64,000 nt of DNA. Source: Streptomyces jumonjinensis (GTDB taxonomy: Bacteria > Actinomycetota > Actinomycetes > Streptomycetales > Streptomycetaceae). How positions within the stretch are numbered: the first letter of the stretch is position 1; every line of letters starts with the position of its first letter. The translations under genes and the position numbers were made by a program. Positions 51,880 to 60,038 of the stretch are shown piece after piece. Location of the stretch: NCBI RefSeq assembly GCF_009600885.1, contig NZ_VCLA01000145.1, positions 53,367 through 117,366 on the forward strand, read 5' to 3'. The notes under the pieces are model-generated. The model was not told the origin of the DNA. It searched no databases and worked only from the letters and a program-made list of their open reading frames with translations.

Positions 51880-52820
51880 AGAAGACGAAAGCAGCCGTGA
51901 TCGGATCCGGCAACATCGGAACAGACCTGATGATCAAGATCCTCAGGCTGTCGGAGACGCTGGAGATGGCCGCCCTGGTCGGCATCGACCCGGCGTCCGA
52001 CGGCCTCGCCCGCGCGCGCCGTCTCAAGGTGCCCACGACCCACGAGGGCGTGGCGGGCCTGATCGCCATGGACGGCTTCGAGGACATCGACATCGTCTTC
52101 GACGCGACCTCGGCCAAGGCGCACCTCGCCAACGCCGACCGGCTGGTGCCCTTCGGCAAGACCCTCATCGATCTCACCCCCGCCGCGATCGGCCCGTTCG
52201 TCGTGCCCGCGGTCAACCTCGGCGCCCACCTGGACGCCGCGAACATCAACATGGTCACCTGCGGCGGCCAGGCCACCATCCCCGTCGTCCACGCGATCGC
52301 CCGCATGACCCCCGTCCCCTACGCGGAGATCGTCGCCTCCATCGCCTCCAAGTCGGCCGGTCCCGGCACGCGGGCGAACATCGACGAGTTCACCGAGACC
52401 ACGTCGGCCGCGATCGAGAGGGTGGGCGGCGCCTCCCGCGGCAAGGCGATCATCGTCCTCAACCCCGCCGAGCCGCCGCTCATCATGCGCGACACCGTCT
52501 TCTGTCTCATCGGCGACGCCGACCACGACGCGATCCGCTCCTCGGTCCACGACATGGTGGCGGAGGTCAGGAAGTACGTCCCCGGCTACCGGCTCAAGCA
52601 GGAGGTGCAGTTCACCCCCGTACCCGCGGACGAGCCCGTGCACACCCTGCTGCCCGCCGACGCGCCGAAGGCGACCACCAAGGTCTCGGTGTTCCTGGAG
52701 GTGGAGGGCGCCGCCCACTACCTGCCCGCTTACGCCGGCAACCTCGACATCATGACCTCGGCCGCCCTCCGCACCGCCGAGCGCATCGCCCAGCACTCAC
52801 GACAGGGGGCCTCCGCATGA
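51876..52820 (+). CDS. mhpF: Acetaldehyde dehydrogenase (acylating)
   Basis: 314 residues. [20 protein letters not shown] is the NAD-binding start; [20 protein letters not shown] contains the catalytic Cys; [20 protein letters not shown] and [20 protein letters not shown] complete the MhpF/DmpF/BphJ signature. Converts acetaldehyde and CoA to acetyl-CoA in a channelled complex with the aldolase encoded next. ATGA overlaps with both neighbours. Confidence 0.95.
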   Translation: MKKTKAAVIGSGNIGTDLMIKILRLSETLEMAALVGIDPASDGLARARRLKVPTTHEGVAGLIAMDGFEDIDIVFDATSAKAHLANADRLVPFGKTLIDLTPAAIGPFVVPAVNLGAHLDAANINMVTCGGQATIPVVHAIARMTPVPYAEIVASIASKSAGPGTRANIDEFTETTSAAIERVGGASRGKAIIVLNPAEPPLIMRDTVFCLIGDADHDAIRSSVHDMVAEVRKYVPGYRLKQEVQFTPVPADEPVHTLLPADAPKATTKVSVFLEVEGAAHYLPAYAGNLDIMTSAALRTAERIAQHSRQGASA

Positions 52821-53839
52821 CCGCCGACCTCTACATCCAGGACGTCACCCTGCGGGACGGCATGCACGCCGTGCGGCACCGCATCACGCCCGCCGACGTG
52901 TCCCGTGTCGTGGCCGCACTGGACGCGGCCGGCGTCGACGCGATCGAGGTGGCTCACGGCGACGGTCTCGCGGGCGGCTCGGTGAACTACGGTCCCGGCA
53001 GCCACACGGACTGGGAGTGGATCGAGGCCGCGGCCTCCGTCCTCGAACGGGCCACCCTCACCACGCTGCTGCTGCCCGGCATCGGCACGATCGCCGAGCT
53101 CAAGCACGCCTACTCCCTCGGCGTGCGGTCCGTACGCATCGCCACCCACTGCACCGAGGCCGATGTGGCCGCCCAGCACATCGCCACGGCCCGCGAACTC
53201 GGCATGGACGTCTCCGGCTTCCTCATGCTCAGCCATATGGCTCCGGCGGGGGAGCTCGCCCGGCAGGCCGCACTGATGGAGTCGTACGGCGCTCACTGCG
53301 TGTACGTCACCGACTCGGGCGGGCGCCTCACCATGGACGGTGTCCGCGAGCGCGTCCGGGCCTACCGTGACCTGCTGGATCCGGAGACCCGGATCGGCAT
53401 CCACGCGCACCAGAACCTGTCGCTGGCGGTCGCGAACTCCGTCGTCGCCGTCGAGGAGGGCGTCACCCGGGTCGACGCCTCTCTGGCCGGACACGGCGCG
53501 GGGGCGGGCAACTGCCCGATCGAACCCTTCATCGCGGTCGCCGCGCTCAACGGCTGGAAGCACGGCTGCGATCTCTTCGCCTTGCAGGACGCCGCCGACG
53601 ATCTGGTGCGACCGCTGCAGGACCGTCCCGTCCAGGTCGACCGGGAGACCCTCACCCTCGGCTACGCCGGTGTCTACTCCAGCTTCCTGCGCCACGCGGA
53701 AGCCGCCTCGGTCCAGTACGGTCTCGACGTACGCAGCATCCTGCTGGAAGTCGGCCGCCGCGGACTGGTCGGCGGGCAGGAGGACATGATCGTCGACATC
53801 ACCCTGGACCTGCTCGGGTCATCACCGGCAGCCTCCTGA
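52817..53839 (+). CDS. mhpE: 4-hydroxy-2-oxovalerate aldolase
   Basis: 340-residue DRE-TIM metallolyase. [20 protein letters not shown] contains the metal-binding Asp and catalytic Arg; [34 protein letters not shown] and [20 protein letters not shown] (metal-binding HxH) follow, and the C-terminal communication domain ends in DIALDL-like VDITLDLLG. Splits the substrate into pyruvate and acetaldehyde, which passes to MhpF. Last gene of the plus-strand operon; a hairpin follows. Confidence 0.95.
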   Translation: MTADLYIQDVTLRDGMHAVRHRITPADVSRVVAALDAAGVDAIEVAHGDGLAGGSVNYGPGSHTDWEWIEAAASVLERATLTTLLLPGIGTIAELKHAYSLGVRSVRIATHCTEADVAAQHIATARELGMDVSGFLMLSHMAPAGELARQAALMESYGAHCVYVTDSGGRLTMDGVRERVRAYRDLLDPETRIGIHAHQNLSLAVANSVVAVEEGVTRVDASLAGHGAGAGNCPIEPFIAVAALNGWKHGCDLFALQDAADDLVRPLQDRPVQVDRETLTLGYAGVYSSFLRHAEAASVQYGLDVRSILLEVGRRGLVGGQEDMIVDITLDLLGSSPAAS

Positions 53840-53853
53840 GGGGAAGCCCGGAC

Positions 53854-53878
53854 GCGACCTGTCCCCCCGGCAGGTCGC
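53854..53878 (+). terminator. Hairpin after the aldolase gene
   Basis: GCGACCTG (53854-53861) pairs perfectly with CAGGTCGC (53871-53878) across a 9-base loop, 15 bp after the aldolase stop codon. No T-tract follows, as often in high-GC organisms. Confidence 0.6.
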
Positions 53879-54007
53879 CGCCCCTGCCTCGTCCGTCCGC
53901 ACCAGGGGCGCCCGGGGGAGAGGGAACCTCCGCCGTTCACCTCCGCGTGGACGGACACTCACCTGGAACATGTGTTCTGTCCGCTACAGGGCCTTGGATC
54001 AGGCTGA

Positions 54008-54799
54008 TCACGCGAGGTACGCCCGCTGTACCTGACGTGACCAGGCCCGCGACGCCTCGGCGGCGACAAGGCGTGCCCGCGCTCCGAGCCGCTCCGTGTC
54101 GATCCGGCCCTGTCGGCCCGCGACCGACAGCGCCGCCACCGCCCGCCCGCCCCTGCCGAGCACCGGCGCCGCGACACAGGCGAGGCCGGGCTGGTACTCC
54201 GCGTGGTCGAAGGCGACGCCCGTACGCCGGATCCGGTTCAGCTCGGCCGCGAGATCCCCGGGGTCGGCGATCGTGTGGGCGGTGTACCGCTCCAGCGGCC
54301 GGGAGAGCGCTTGTTCCGCGGCATCGGAGTCGTACGCCAGGAGGACCTTGCCGACCGCCGTGGCATGGGCCGGCAGACGACCGCCGATCCGGGACGGCAC
54401 GGGTGCGGGGCGGTGACCGTACAGCTTGGCGAGGTAGATCACGTGGGAGCCGTCCAGCACGGCCAGATGCACGGTCTCCCGGCTCGCTTCGTACAGGTCG
54501 GCCAGAAAGGGCAGAAGCCTGTCGCGCACCCCCTCGGATTCGGGGGCGTAGACGGACCTGCCGAGGTGATGCAGGCGCTCGCCCAGCCGGTAGTCCGTGC
54601 CGACGCGCTCCACGACGCCGTTGCGCTCCAGCAACCCCAGTACCCGGAACGCGGTCGACTTGCTCAGCCGCGCCCGCCGGGCGAGCTCGCTGACCCCCAT
54701 TCCGCCGCCGGCCCGGTCTCCCAGGGCGACGAGCAGGCTGATGGCCTTGTCGACCGCGGCGCGATCATCACGAGCAGGGCTGGCAAGGGTGGCCGTCAT
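54008..54799 (-). CDS. IclR-family transcriptional regulator
   Basis: 263 residues from ATG 54799 with GAGGTG upstream (GTG 54808 is possible). The winged HTH (VSELARRARLSKSTAFRVLG, LLERNGVVERVGTDYRLGER) is followed by the IclR effector domain (RETVHLAVLDGSHVIYLAKL, RLPAHATAVGKVLLAYDSDA, GVAFDHAEYQPGLACVAAPV). IclR proteins commonly govern aromatic catabolic operons in actinobacteria. It is convergent with the aldolase gene and divergent from the XRE-cupin gene; it probably controls the dyads at 48934-48971, by inference. Confidence 0.92.
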   Translation of the reverse strand: MTATLASPARDDRAAVDKAISLLVALGDRAGGGMGVSELARRARLSKSTAFRVLGLLERNGVVERVGTDYRLGERLHHLGRSVYAPESEGVRDRLLPFLADLYEASRETVHLAVLDGSHVIYLAKLYGHRPAPVPSRIGGRLPAHATAVGKVLLAYDSDAAEQALSRPLERYTAHTIADPGDLAAELNRIRRTGVAFDHAEYQPGLACVAAPVLGRGGRAVAALSVAGRQGRIDTERLGARARLVAAEASRAWSRQVQRAYLA

Positions 54800-54831
54800 G
54801 GTGTTCACCTCAGCTGCGAGAGGCGAACGGC

Positions 54832-54927
54832 GTCACTTTTAATACACCGTTCGGAGGGATCTACGTGACAAGAGTGCGCGCAGGCCGCCCGTTCGTCAAC
54901 AATGACGGAATGCATATTAAAAGTGAC
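54832..54927. promoter_or_regulatory. AT-rich inverted repeat spanning the IclR/XRE-cupin divergent start
   Basis: GTCACTTTTAATAC (54832-54845) and ATATTAAAAGTGAC (54914-54927) match as inverted copies in 13 of 14 positions, 68 bp apart. The left arm lies 33 bp before the IclR start codon; the right arm lies inside the first 21 codons of the XRE-cupin gene. TTTTAATA is strikingly AT-rich against this background. Confidence 0.65.
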
Positions 54928-55539
54928 ACCGGCCCGCATGAGAACGACCTCGTGGCACGTAACGTGCGACGCTTCCGCCTGGAGCGGGCGATGTCCCTCG
55001 GCGAACTCTCCCGCCGGTCCGGACTGTCGAAACAGACGCTGTCCAAGATCGAACAAGGTGCGGGCAACCCCACCATCGAGACTCTCGCCCTGCTGGGCGC
55101 GGCACTCGACATGCCGGCCCGCCGCCTGCTGACCGAGTGGGGCACCCCGGTCTACGTCCAGCGGCACGACGAAGGCGAGTGGTCCGAGGCCGCCAACTGG
55201 TCGGAGCGACTGCTGGACGAGACCTACGGCTCCGGATACGTACGCACCCTGGTGCTGCGCCTGGAGCGCGGCGGCAAGGACAGCGAGGCCATCGCCCCGC
55301 ACCCGGCAGGCACCCTCCACCACATCTACCTGATCTCCGGGAGACTGCGCACCGGCCCGGTCAGCGAACCGGTCGAGCTGGCAGCCGGCGACTTCGCGCA
55401 CTTTCCCGGCGACGTACCGCACGTCCATGTGTGCCTCAGCGACCGAGCCGTGGCACACATGGTCACCACGCTTCCCCAGGTGCGCCGGTTCGCCCCGACC
55501 GCCGCCAAAGGAAGGGCGGGGGCGGGGCCGAGCCGGTGA
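54865..55539 (+). CDS. XRE-family regulator with cupin sensor domain
   Basis: 224 residues from GTG 54865, chosen because GGAGGG lies 6 bases upstream; ATG 54910 is in frame but unsupported. The HTH spans about residues 30-85 (LVARNVRRFRLERAMSLGEL, SRRSGLSKQTLSKIEQGAGN) and a small cupin barrel fills 110-200 (HPAGTLHHIYLISGRLRTGP, ELAAGDFAHFPGDVPHVHVC), with His residues that could bind a metal or ligand. Such proteins regulate small catabolic or detoxifying operons. It is divergent from IclR across an inverted repeat. Confidence 0.92.
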   Translation: MTRVRAGRPFVNNDGMHIKSDTGPHENDLVARNVRRFRLERAMSLGELSRRSGLSKQTLSKIEQGAGNPTIETLALLGAALDMPARRLLTEWGTPVYVQRHDEGEWSEAANWSERLLDETYGSGYVRTLVLRLERGGKDSEAIAPHPAGTLHHIYLISGRLRTGPVSEPVELAAGDFAHFPGDVPHVHVCLSDRAVAHMVTTLPQVRRFAPTAAKGRAGAGPSR

Positions 55540-55880
55540 ATGGAACGGGCGTCACCGGGCCGCCCCTGCCGTTGCCGTCCGTTCGGAGCGGTCGCCGGGC
55601 GGATGTGCCGCGCCGTCCCCCCGACACTCAACCGGACCGTCCGGCGCCGGGAGACGGGGTCCTGTGGACAGCCGTCCGAGCGTTCCCGTACTGGACGTGA
55701 CGATGCGGCGGACATGAGACTGGCCCCGTGGATTCCCTCCGGAATCCCCTGAGTTCCACTGGCCCGAGGATTCCCCCGTACATCGTCCGCACGGCATCGG
55801 CGGCGCACCCGTCCGATGTTCCTCCCCGGTCGCACGGTCGGCCCCGTCGTCCGTCCGCGCCTTGCTCCCAAGGAGCCCTT
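55540..55880. other. Gene-free leader upstream of the second P450
   Basis: About 340 bp with no supported gene. It must hold the P450 promoter; no clear palindrome or repeat was found. Confidence 0.4.
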
Positions 55881-57137
55881 ATGGACCGAGAATCCGTGTT
55901 CGTGCTCGACCCCCGCGGCAGCGATCGCCACGGCGAGGACGCCGCGCTCCGCGCGCGCGGCCCCCTGACCCGAGTCGACGTCCTCGGCGTGGAGGCATGG
56001 TCGATCACCGACCCGGCGCTGCTGCGACGGCTGCTCCTGGACCCCCGGGTATCCAAGGACGCCCGGCAGCACTGGCCCGCCTTCCCCGACCGGATCGCCG
56101 GAGTCTGGCCGCTCGCACTCTGGGTGACGGTGGAGAACATGTTCACCGCCTACGGCGAGGAGCACCGGCGGCTGCGCCGTATCATCGGCCCGGCGTTCGC
56201 CGCCCGCCGGATCAACGCGCTGGCGCCGGTCGTCGAGGAGCTCGTCGCGGAGCTGCTCGACCGCCTCGCCGCCACCCCGCCCGGTGAGCCGGCCGACCTG
56301 CGGGAGCACTTCGCCTACCCGCTGCCCATCGGGGTCATCAGCCATCTCGTCGGCCTCTCCCCGTCCGTCCGGCCCCGGTTCCGCCGCACCGTCGACGTGG
56401 TCTTCTCCACCAGCCACCGCCCCGAGGAGACCGCCGCCGCGGTGACGGACCTGTACGCGCTCCTCTCCGACCTCATCGCCGCCAAACGCGCCGAGCCCGG
56501 ACCCGACCTCGCCTCGGCCCTCATCGCCGCCAGGGACACGGAAGGCGACGGATCGTCCCTGACCGAGGCCGAACTCAAGGACACACTGCTGCTGGTGATC
56601 AACGCCGGCTTCGAGACCACCGTCAACCTTCTCGACCAGGCCGTCACTGCACTCCTCACCAACCCGGAGCAGCTCGCCCACGTCCGCGCCGGACACGCGG
56701 ACTGGAAGGACGTCGTCGAGGAGTCACTCCGTCACGAAGCCCCCCTCGCACACCTCCCCATGCGCTTCGCCGTGGAGGACATCCCCCTCCCCGAACACGG
56801 CACGACCATCCGGAGCGGCGACGCCATCCTGGCCTCCTACGCCGCCGCCAACCGGCACCCGGATCTGCACGGCCCCACCGCCGACGACTTCGACACCCGG
56901 CGAAGCGACAAGACCCACCTCTCCTTCGGCCACGGAACGCACCTCTGCCTCGGTGCCGCCCTCGGCCGCCTCGAAGCCGAACTCGCCCTGCGCGCCCTCT
57001 TCGAGCGCTTCCCCCGACTCACCCTCGCCGTGCCCCCGGACCAGCTGCGCCCCAAGGAGAGCTTCATCTCCAACGGTCACCACGAACTGCCCGTCGTCAT
57101 CCACCCGCACGACACCGCTCCGGACAACGCCGGCTGA
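55881..57137 (+). CDS. Cytochrome P450
   Basis: 418 residues from ATG 55881 with AAGGAG upstream. Cys356 in [10 protein letters not shown] is the heme ligand; [20 protein letters not shown] contains ExxR; the I-helix [16 protein letters not shown] has the normal Glu-Thr pair. [20 protein letters not shown] is the C-helix region with the typical heme-propionate contacts. It resembles the CYP107/CYP105-like streptomycete enzymes of secondary metabolism or xenobiotic turnover. It lies alone between the XRE-cupin gene and decayed genes, with no ferredoxin partner in sight. Confidence 0.93.
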   Translation: MDRESVFVLDPRGSDRHGEDAALRARGPLTRVDVLGVEAWSITDPALLRRLLLDPRVSKDARQHWPAFPDRIAGVWPLALWVTVENMFTAYGEEHRRLRRIIGPAFAARRINALAPVVEELVAELLDRLAATPPGEPADLREHFAYPLPIGVISHLVGLSPSVRPRFRRTVDVVFSTSHRPEETAAAVTDLYALLSDLIAAKRAEPGPDLASALIAARDTEGDGSSLTEAELKDTLLLVINAGFETTVNLLDQAVTALLTNPEQLAHVRAGHADWKDVVEESLRHEAPLAHLPMRFAVEDIPLPEHGTTIRSGDAILASYAAANRHPDLHGPTADDFDTRRSDKTHLSFGHGTHLCLGAALGRLEAELALRALFERFPRLTLAVPPDQLRPKESFISNGHHELPVVIHPHDTAPDNAG

Positions 57138-57176
57138 AAGGAACGAGGAGCCCCCTCCGGGCAGACCGCCCTGTCA

Positions 57177-57433
57177 GGCGGCGGGTTCGCCGGGCTGGTC
57201 GCGGGTGGCGCAGTGGATGCCGCCGCCGCCCGAGGCGATCGTGTCGATCCCGACCGGCACGATGTCCCGGTCGGGGAAGTGCTCCTGCAGGATGCCGCGG
57301 GCGCGGGCGTCGGCCTTGCGGTCGCCGAACCCCATGTCTCGGAGGGACCGCGGGCCGCGGTGCCGAAGGCGACGGCGCCGAGCCCGGCGAGCGCGCGGAG
57401 GGCGGTCCGGCGAGTGGAGGGACGGTTCGACAT
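57177..57433 (-). pseudogene. Secreted agmatine-deiminase-like protein, remnant with internal deletion
   Basis: The start at 57433 gives a twin-arginine-type signal (SNRPSTRRTALRALAGLGAV then AFGTAARG). After a frameshift the other frame reads RARGILQEHFPDRDIVPVGI and DTIASGGGGIHCATRDQPGE, the C-terminal catalytic segment of agmatine deiminases with its Cys in GGGGIHC. Around 260 residues of the catalytic domain are missing between the two. Seen directly; no function expected. Confidence 0.72.
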
Positions 57434-57589
57434 GGGAACTCCGATCGTGGGGCTGAGCGGAACAGCGCGTCCGGCCCGGACAGACGGGACTTTGAAGACA
57501 CGACCTGGGACAAGGGTCCGCGCTCGACCCCGCGAACGGCCGGTGCAGGGGATGAAGCGGTGCGGTCACATGCCGCCACTCTGACACCT

Positions 57590-57978
57590 ACACCACCGAC
57601 CGTGATCCGGACGAGCCGCCGCCCACTCCGCGAGAGGAGCTGGAGCAGTCCCTCCTGCTTGAGCTCCAGGACACGGTGGAGGTACGGGAGAACAGCTCGG
57701 CCTGGGGTGAACTGCGGGCGAGCGCCGTCTTCGACGAGGTGCTGCGCGAGGATCTCGCCAAGGCCACCCTGGTGTGGGTGCAGGAGGTCGCCGCGCTGCT
57801 GGGTCAGGTCCGGCCGACGGCGCCGGCCTCGTCGCTCGCCGCCGCCGCCGAACGGCTCACCGCCCTGCTGGAGGGACTCAGCATGCGCTGGCTCAGCGGT
57901 GGCATCGGGATTCGTCACGCGCAGGAACTGATGCGCGGCGCCATCGATGCCGAACTCGCCGGGCTCCGGCAGGACTGA
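57590..57978 (+). pseudogene. TetR-family regulator, C-terminal remnant
   Basis: LLELQDTVEVRENSSAWGEL, FDEVLREDLAKATLVWVQEV, ERLTALLEGLSMRWLSGGIG and HAQELMRGAIDAELAGLRQ match the ligand-binding half of BetI-like TetR regulators. No helix-turn-helix precedes it; the upstream text is antisense to the deiminase remnant promoter. A short product from ATG 57676 is possible but would not bind DNA. Confidence 0.65.
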
Positions 57979-58148
57979 CCAGCGCATACGCCTGGCTGTT
58001 GGCGTGTCCTTGCGCCGCACCCGGTGCCCGTGCGCCGGGCGTGCGCGGTCCGGTCAGCCTGGGGAGTGCGCTCCCTCGTCCTCAACGAGCGGAGTGCGCT
58101 CCCCTCGTCCTCAACGAGCGCTGGAAACGGTCTCCGCTGAGGAGAACC

Positions 58149-58718
58149 TCACTGGCCCACCCTTCCATCGACGCACTCGCGCAGCAGGTCGGCGTGCCCG
58201 CAGTGACGGGCGTACTCGTCGATCCTGTGCACCAGCAGCTCCCGAACCGCGATTCCGTCCTTCGCCAGACGCTCGCTCGGATCCGGGTGCTCGGCCAGCG
58301 CGGCGTCGGTCGCGGCCTGCTCGCGCTCCAGAGCGGCGTACGCGGCGTCGACCTCGGCCTGCTCGGCGACAGCGCCGTCGAAGTCCGCGTCACGCTCGCC
58401 GTACAGCTTCGGCAGCGGCTCGCCCTCGCTGATCCAGTTGCGCCAGTCCCGCTCCACCTCGGCGAGGTGCCGGACCAGGCCGAGCAGCGACATCGTCGAC
58501 GGCGGAACCGACCGGCGGGCCAGCTGCTCCGCGTCCAGGCCCTCGCACTTCATCCGCAGGGTCATGCGGTAGCTCGTCAGAAAGTCCTGCAGCGTCGCCA
58601 GTTCGCCGTCCGGACCGATTCCCACGCTGTCGCGGGGGTCGTCGTCCGGGTCGGCCCACATGTCGGGGTAGACGGTCGCCTTGCTCCATCGTGGAGGTGT
58701 GTCGCTCATGCGCGCCAT
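58149..58718 (-). CDS. DinB-family (DUF664) four-helix protein
   Basis: About 189 residues from ATG 58718; GTG 58769 has a GGAG site and would add 17 residues, ATG 58709 would remove three. LQDFLTSYRMTLRMKCEGLD, PSTMSLLGLVRHLAEVERDW (metal-binding His) and GIAVRELLVHRIDEYARHCG (HxxxxxxHxGH-like: HRIDEYARHCGHADLLRE) are the DinB signature. Family members are thiol-S-transferase-like or metal-dependent proteins of stress and thiol metabolism. It stands alone between decayed genes and the RES cassette. Confidence 0.92.
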   Translation of the reverse strand: MARMSDTPPRWSKATVYPDMWADPDDDPRDSVGIGPDGELATLQDFLTSYRMTLRMKCEGLDAEQLARRSVPPSTMSLLGLVRHLAEVERDWRNWISEGEPLPKLYGERDADFDGAVAEQAEVDAAYAALEREQAATDAALAEHPDPSERLAKDGIAVRELLVHRIDEYARHCGHADLLRECVDGRVGQ

Positions 58719-58854
58719 GTTCGTCCGTGAGGGCCCGGGCTCGCCAGTGAGTTTCTCAACGGTGATCACTTCCGGACTCCGTTGACGGTGAGGGCAGCAC
58801 GGGCGATGCCGCCGATCCGGCCCTCGTCCCGTACCACCCGCGGAACATCGCTGT

Positions 58855-60027
58855 TCAGGCCGGCCGAGCCGTGTTCGCGCCTACGGAGTCCGGTGTTCCG
58901 CGCGCCATGCCGGGAGCGCGTCCGACGACGGTCTCGGTGTTCGGCTGGAGGCGGAGCATCGCTTCGGGGTCGGTGGTGTGCGCGTCGACGCAGCCTTCGG
59001 GGCCGGTGAACAGCACGTAGTTGATTCCGCCGTTCTGAGCGGAGCGGAAGACGATCCCTTGCACGCGCAGAGGCGAGAGCCAGCGGAAGTACTCGGTCAG
59101 AACCTGCGTGGGTACGTAGGCGATGCGTTCCCGCCCGTCCAGGACCACCGGCTGGCTGAGGTTCTCGGAGAAGGCTCTGACGAACCCGACAGGGCGGATC
59201 AGGGACCTGCGGCGGGGGTCGAAGACGCTCGGCGCGTCGGGAACGGTCGAGAGGTCGACTACCGGTACGGGTCGGGTGATCTGGAAGGCGGCCGCCGCTA
59301 CATAAGGGCGGGGGTCGTGGGCTGAGATCTCCGCGACGACGGTGTCCACGTCCTCGGATCCGTAGAACATCGGAACGCCTGCGGGACTCATCCGGTTCGC
59401 GGTGGCCCTCGACGTGGGGGTCGATCCGATGGACGCGGCAGTGTAGCCGGGCCTCGCGGTGTCCGCGCGCATCCGGCCGCGCCACACCTGATGGCCCCGC
59501 GGGAGGGTCCGGACCAGTCCGAGCCGTTGGATGACGGCCGACACCGCGTCCAGCATGCGGACCACGGACACGTCGCCCGCCTCGTCGGCGCCGGACAGCA
59601 GAGTGAAGCGCCGTTGATGTCCGACGCGCTCACGGAAGGCGGACCACGGTTCGATGGGAACCGCGTCTGCCCGGCTCGGCTGGGGAATCTCCCGCAGCCG
59701 CCACGAAGCAGGCCGCGTCTCGCAGCCCAGCAGCGCACGGGCGACCAGCGGGTCCACAGCTGTGCGGCAGACGTCTTCGACGGCGAGGGCCGTGGGAATT
59801 CCGCGGTCGTGCTCGGTCGTCTCCTCGTACTTCTCCCGTACGCCCGCCATCACGCTCCGCACGAGGAGCTTCAGGTCCACCGCACCGGGGTGAGGGCCGG
59901 CCGTCCGGGTGCAGAAGGAGCACGGAGCCGTGGTCGTCAGGGCACTGAGGCGGCGGCGGAGATGGGCGTCGGATATATGGTCCATGCAGACCGGTCGCGA
60001 CGGGGGGACCCGTTCCGGCGGAGTCAC
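58855..60027 (-). CDS. HEPN/RES N-terminal domain plus RES domain protein (predicted NAD-active toxin)
   Basis: 390 residues from GTG 60027 with an AGGGAG site. Residues 30-110 form a HEPN/RES-type N-terminal domain with CSFC (Cys36, Cys39) and VRSVMAGVREKYEETTEH. Residues about 175-350 are a RES domain: Arg183 (QVWRGRMRA), PMFYGSEDVDTVVAEISAHD with Glu233, and GIVFRSAQNGGINYVLFTG with Ser329, the three residues that name the family. RES toxins destroy NAD+, usually neutralised by an Xre antitoxin; no such gene is adjacent. It begins 11 bp after the hydrolase-macro gene, so the two form an operon. Role in defence is inferred. Confidence 0.85.
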   Translation of the reverse strand: MTPPERVPPSRPVCMDHISDAHLRRRLSALTTTAPCSFCTRTAGPHPGAVDLKLLVRSVMAGVREKYEETTEHDRGIPTALAVEDVCRTAVDPLVARALLGCETRPASWRLREIPQPSRADAVPIEPWSAFRERVGHQRRFTLLSGADEAGDVSVVRMLDAVSAVIQRLGLVRTLPRGHQVWRGRMRADTARPGYTAASIGSTPTSRATANRMSPAGVPMFYGSEDVDTVVAEISAHDPRPYVAAAAFQITRPVPVVDLSTVPDAPSVFDPRRRSLIRPVGFVRAFSENLSQPVVLDGRERIAYVPTQVLTEYFRWLSPLRVQGIVFRSAQNGGINYVLFTGPEGCVDAHTTDPEAMLRLQPNTETVVGRAPGMARGTPDSVGANTARPA

Positions 60028-60038
60028 CTGGCGTCTCC

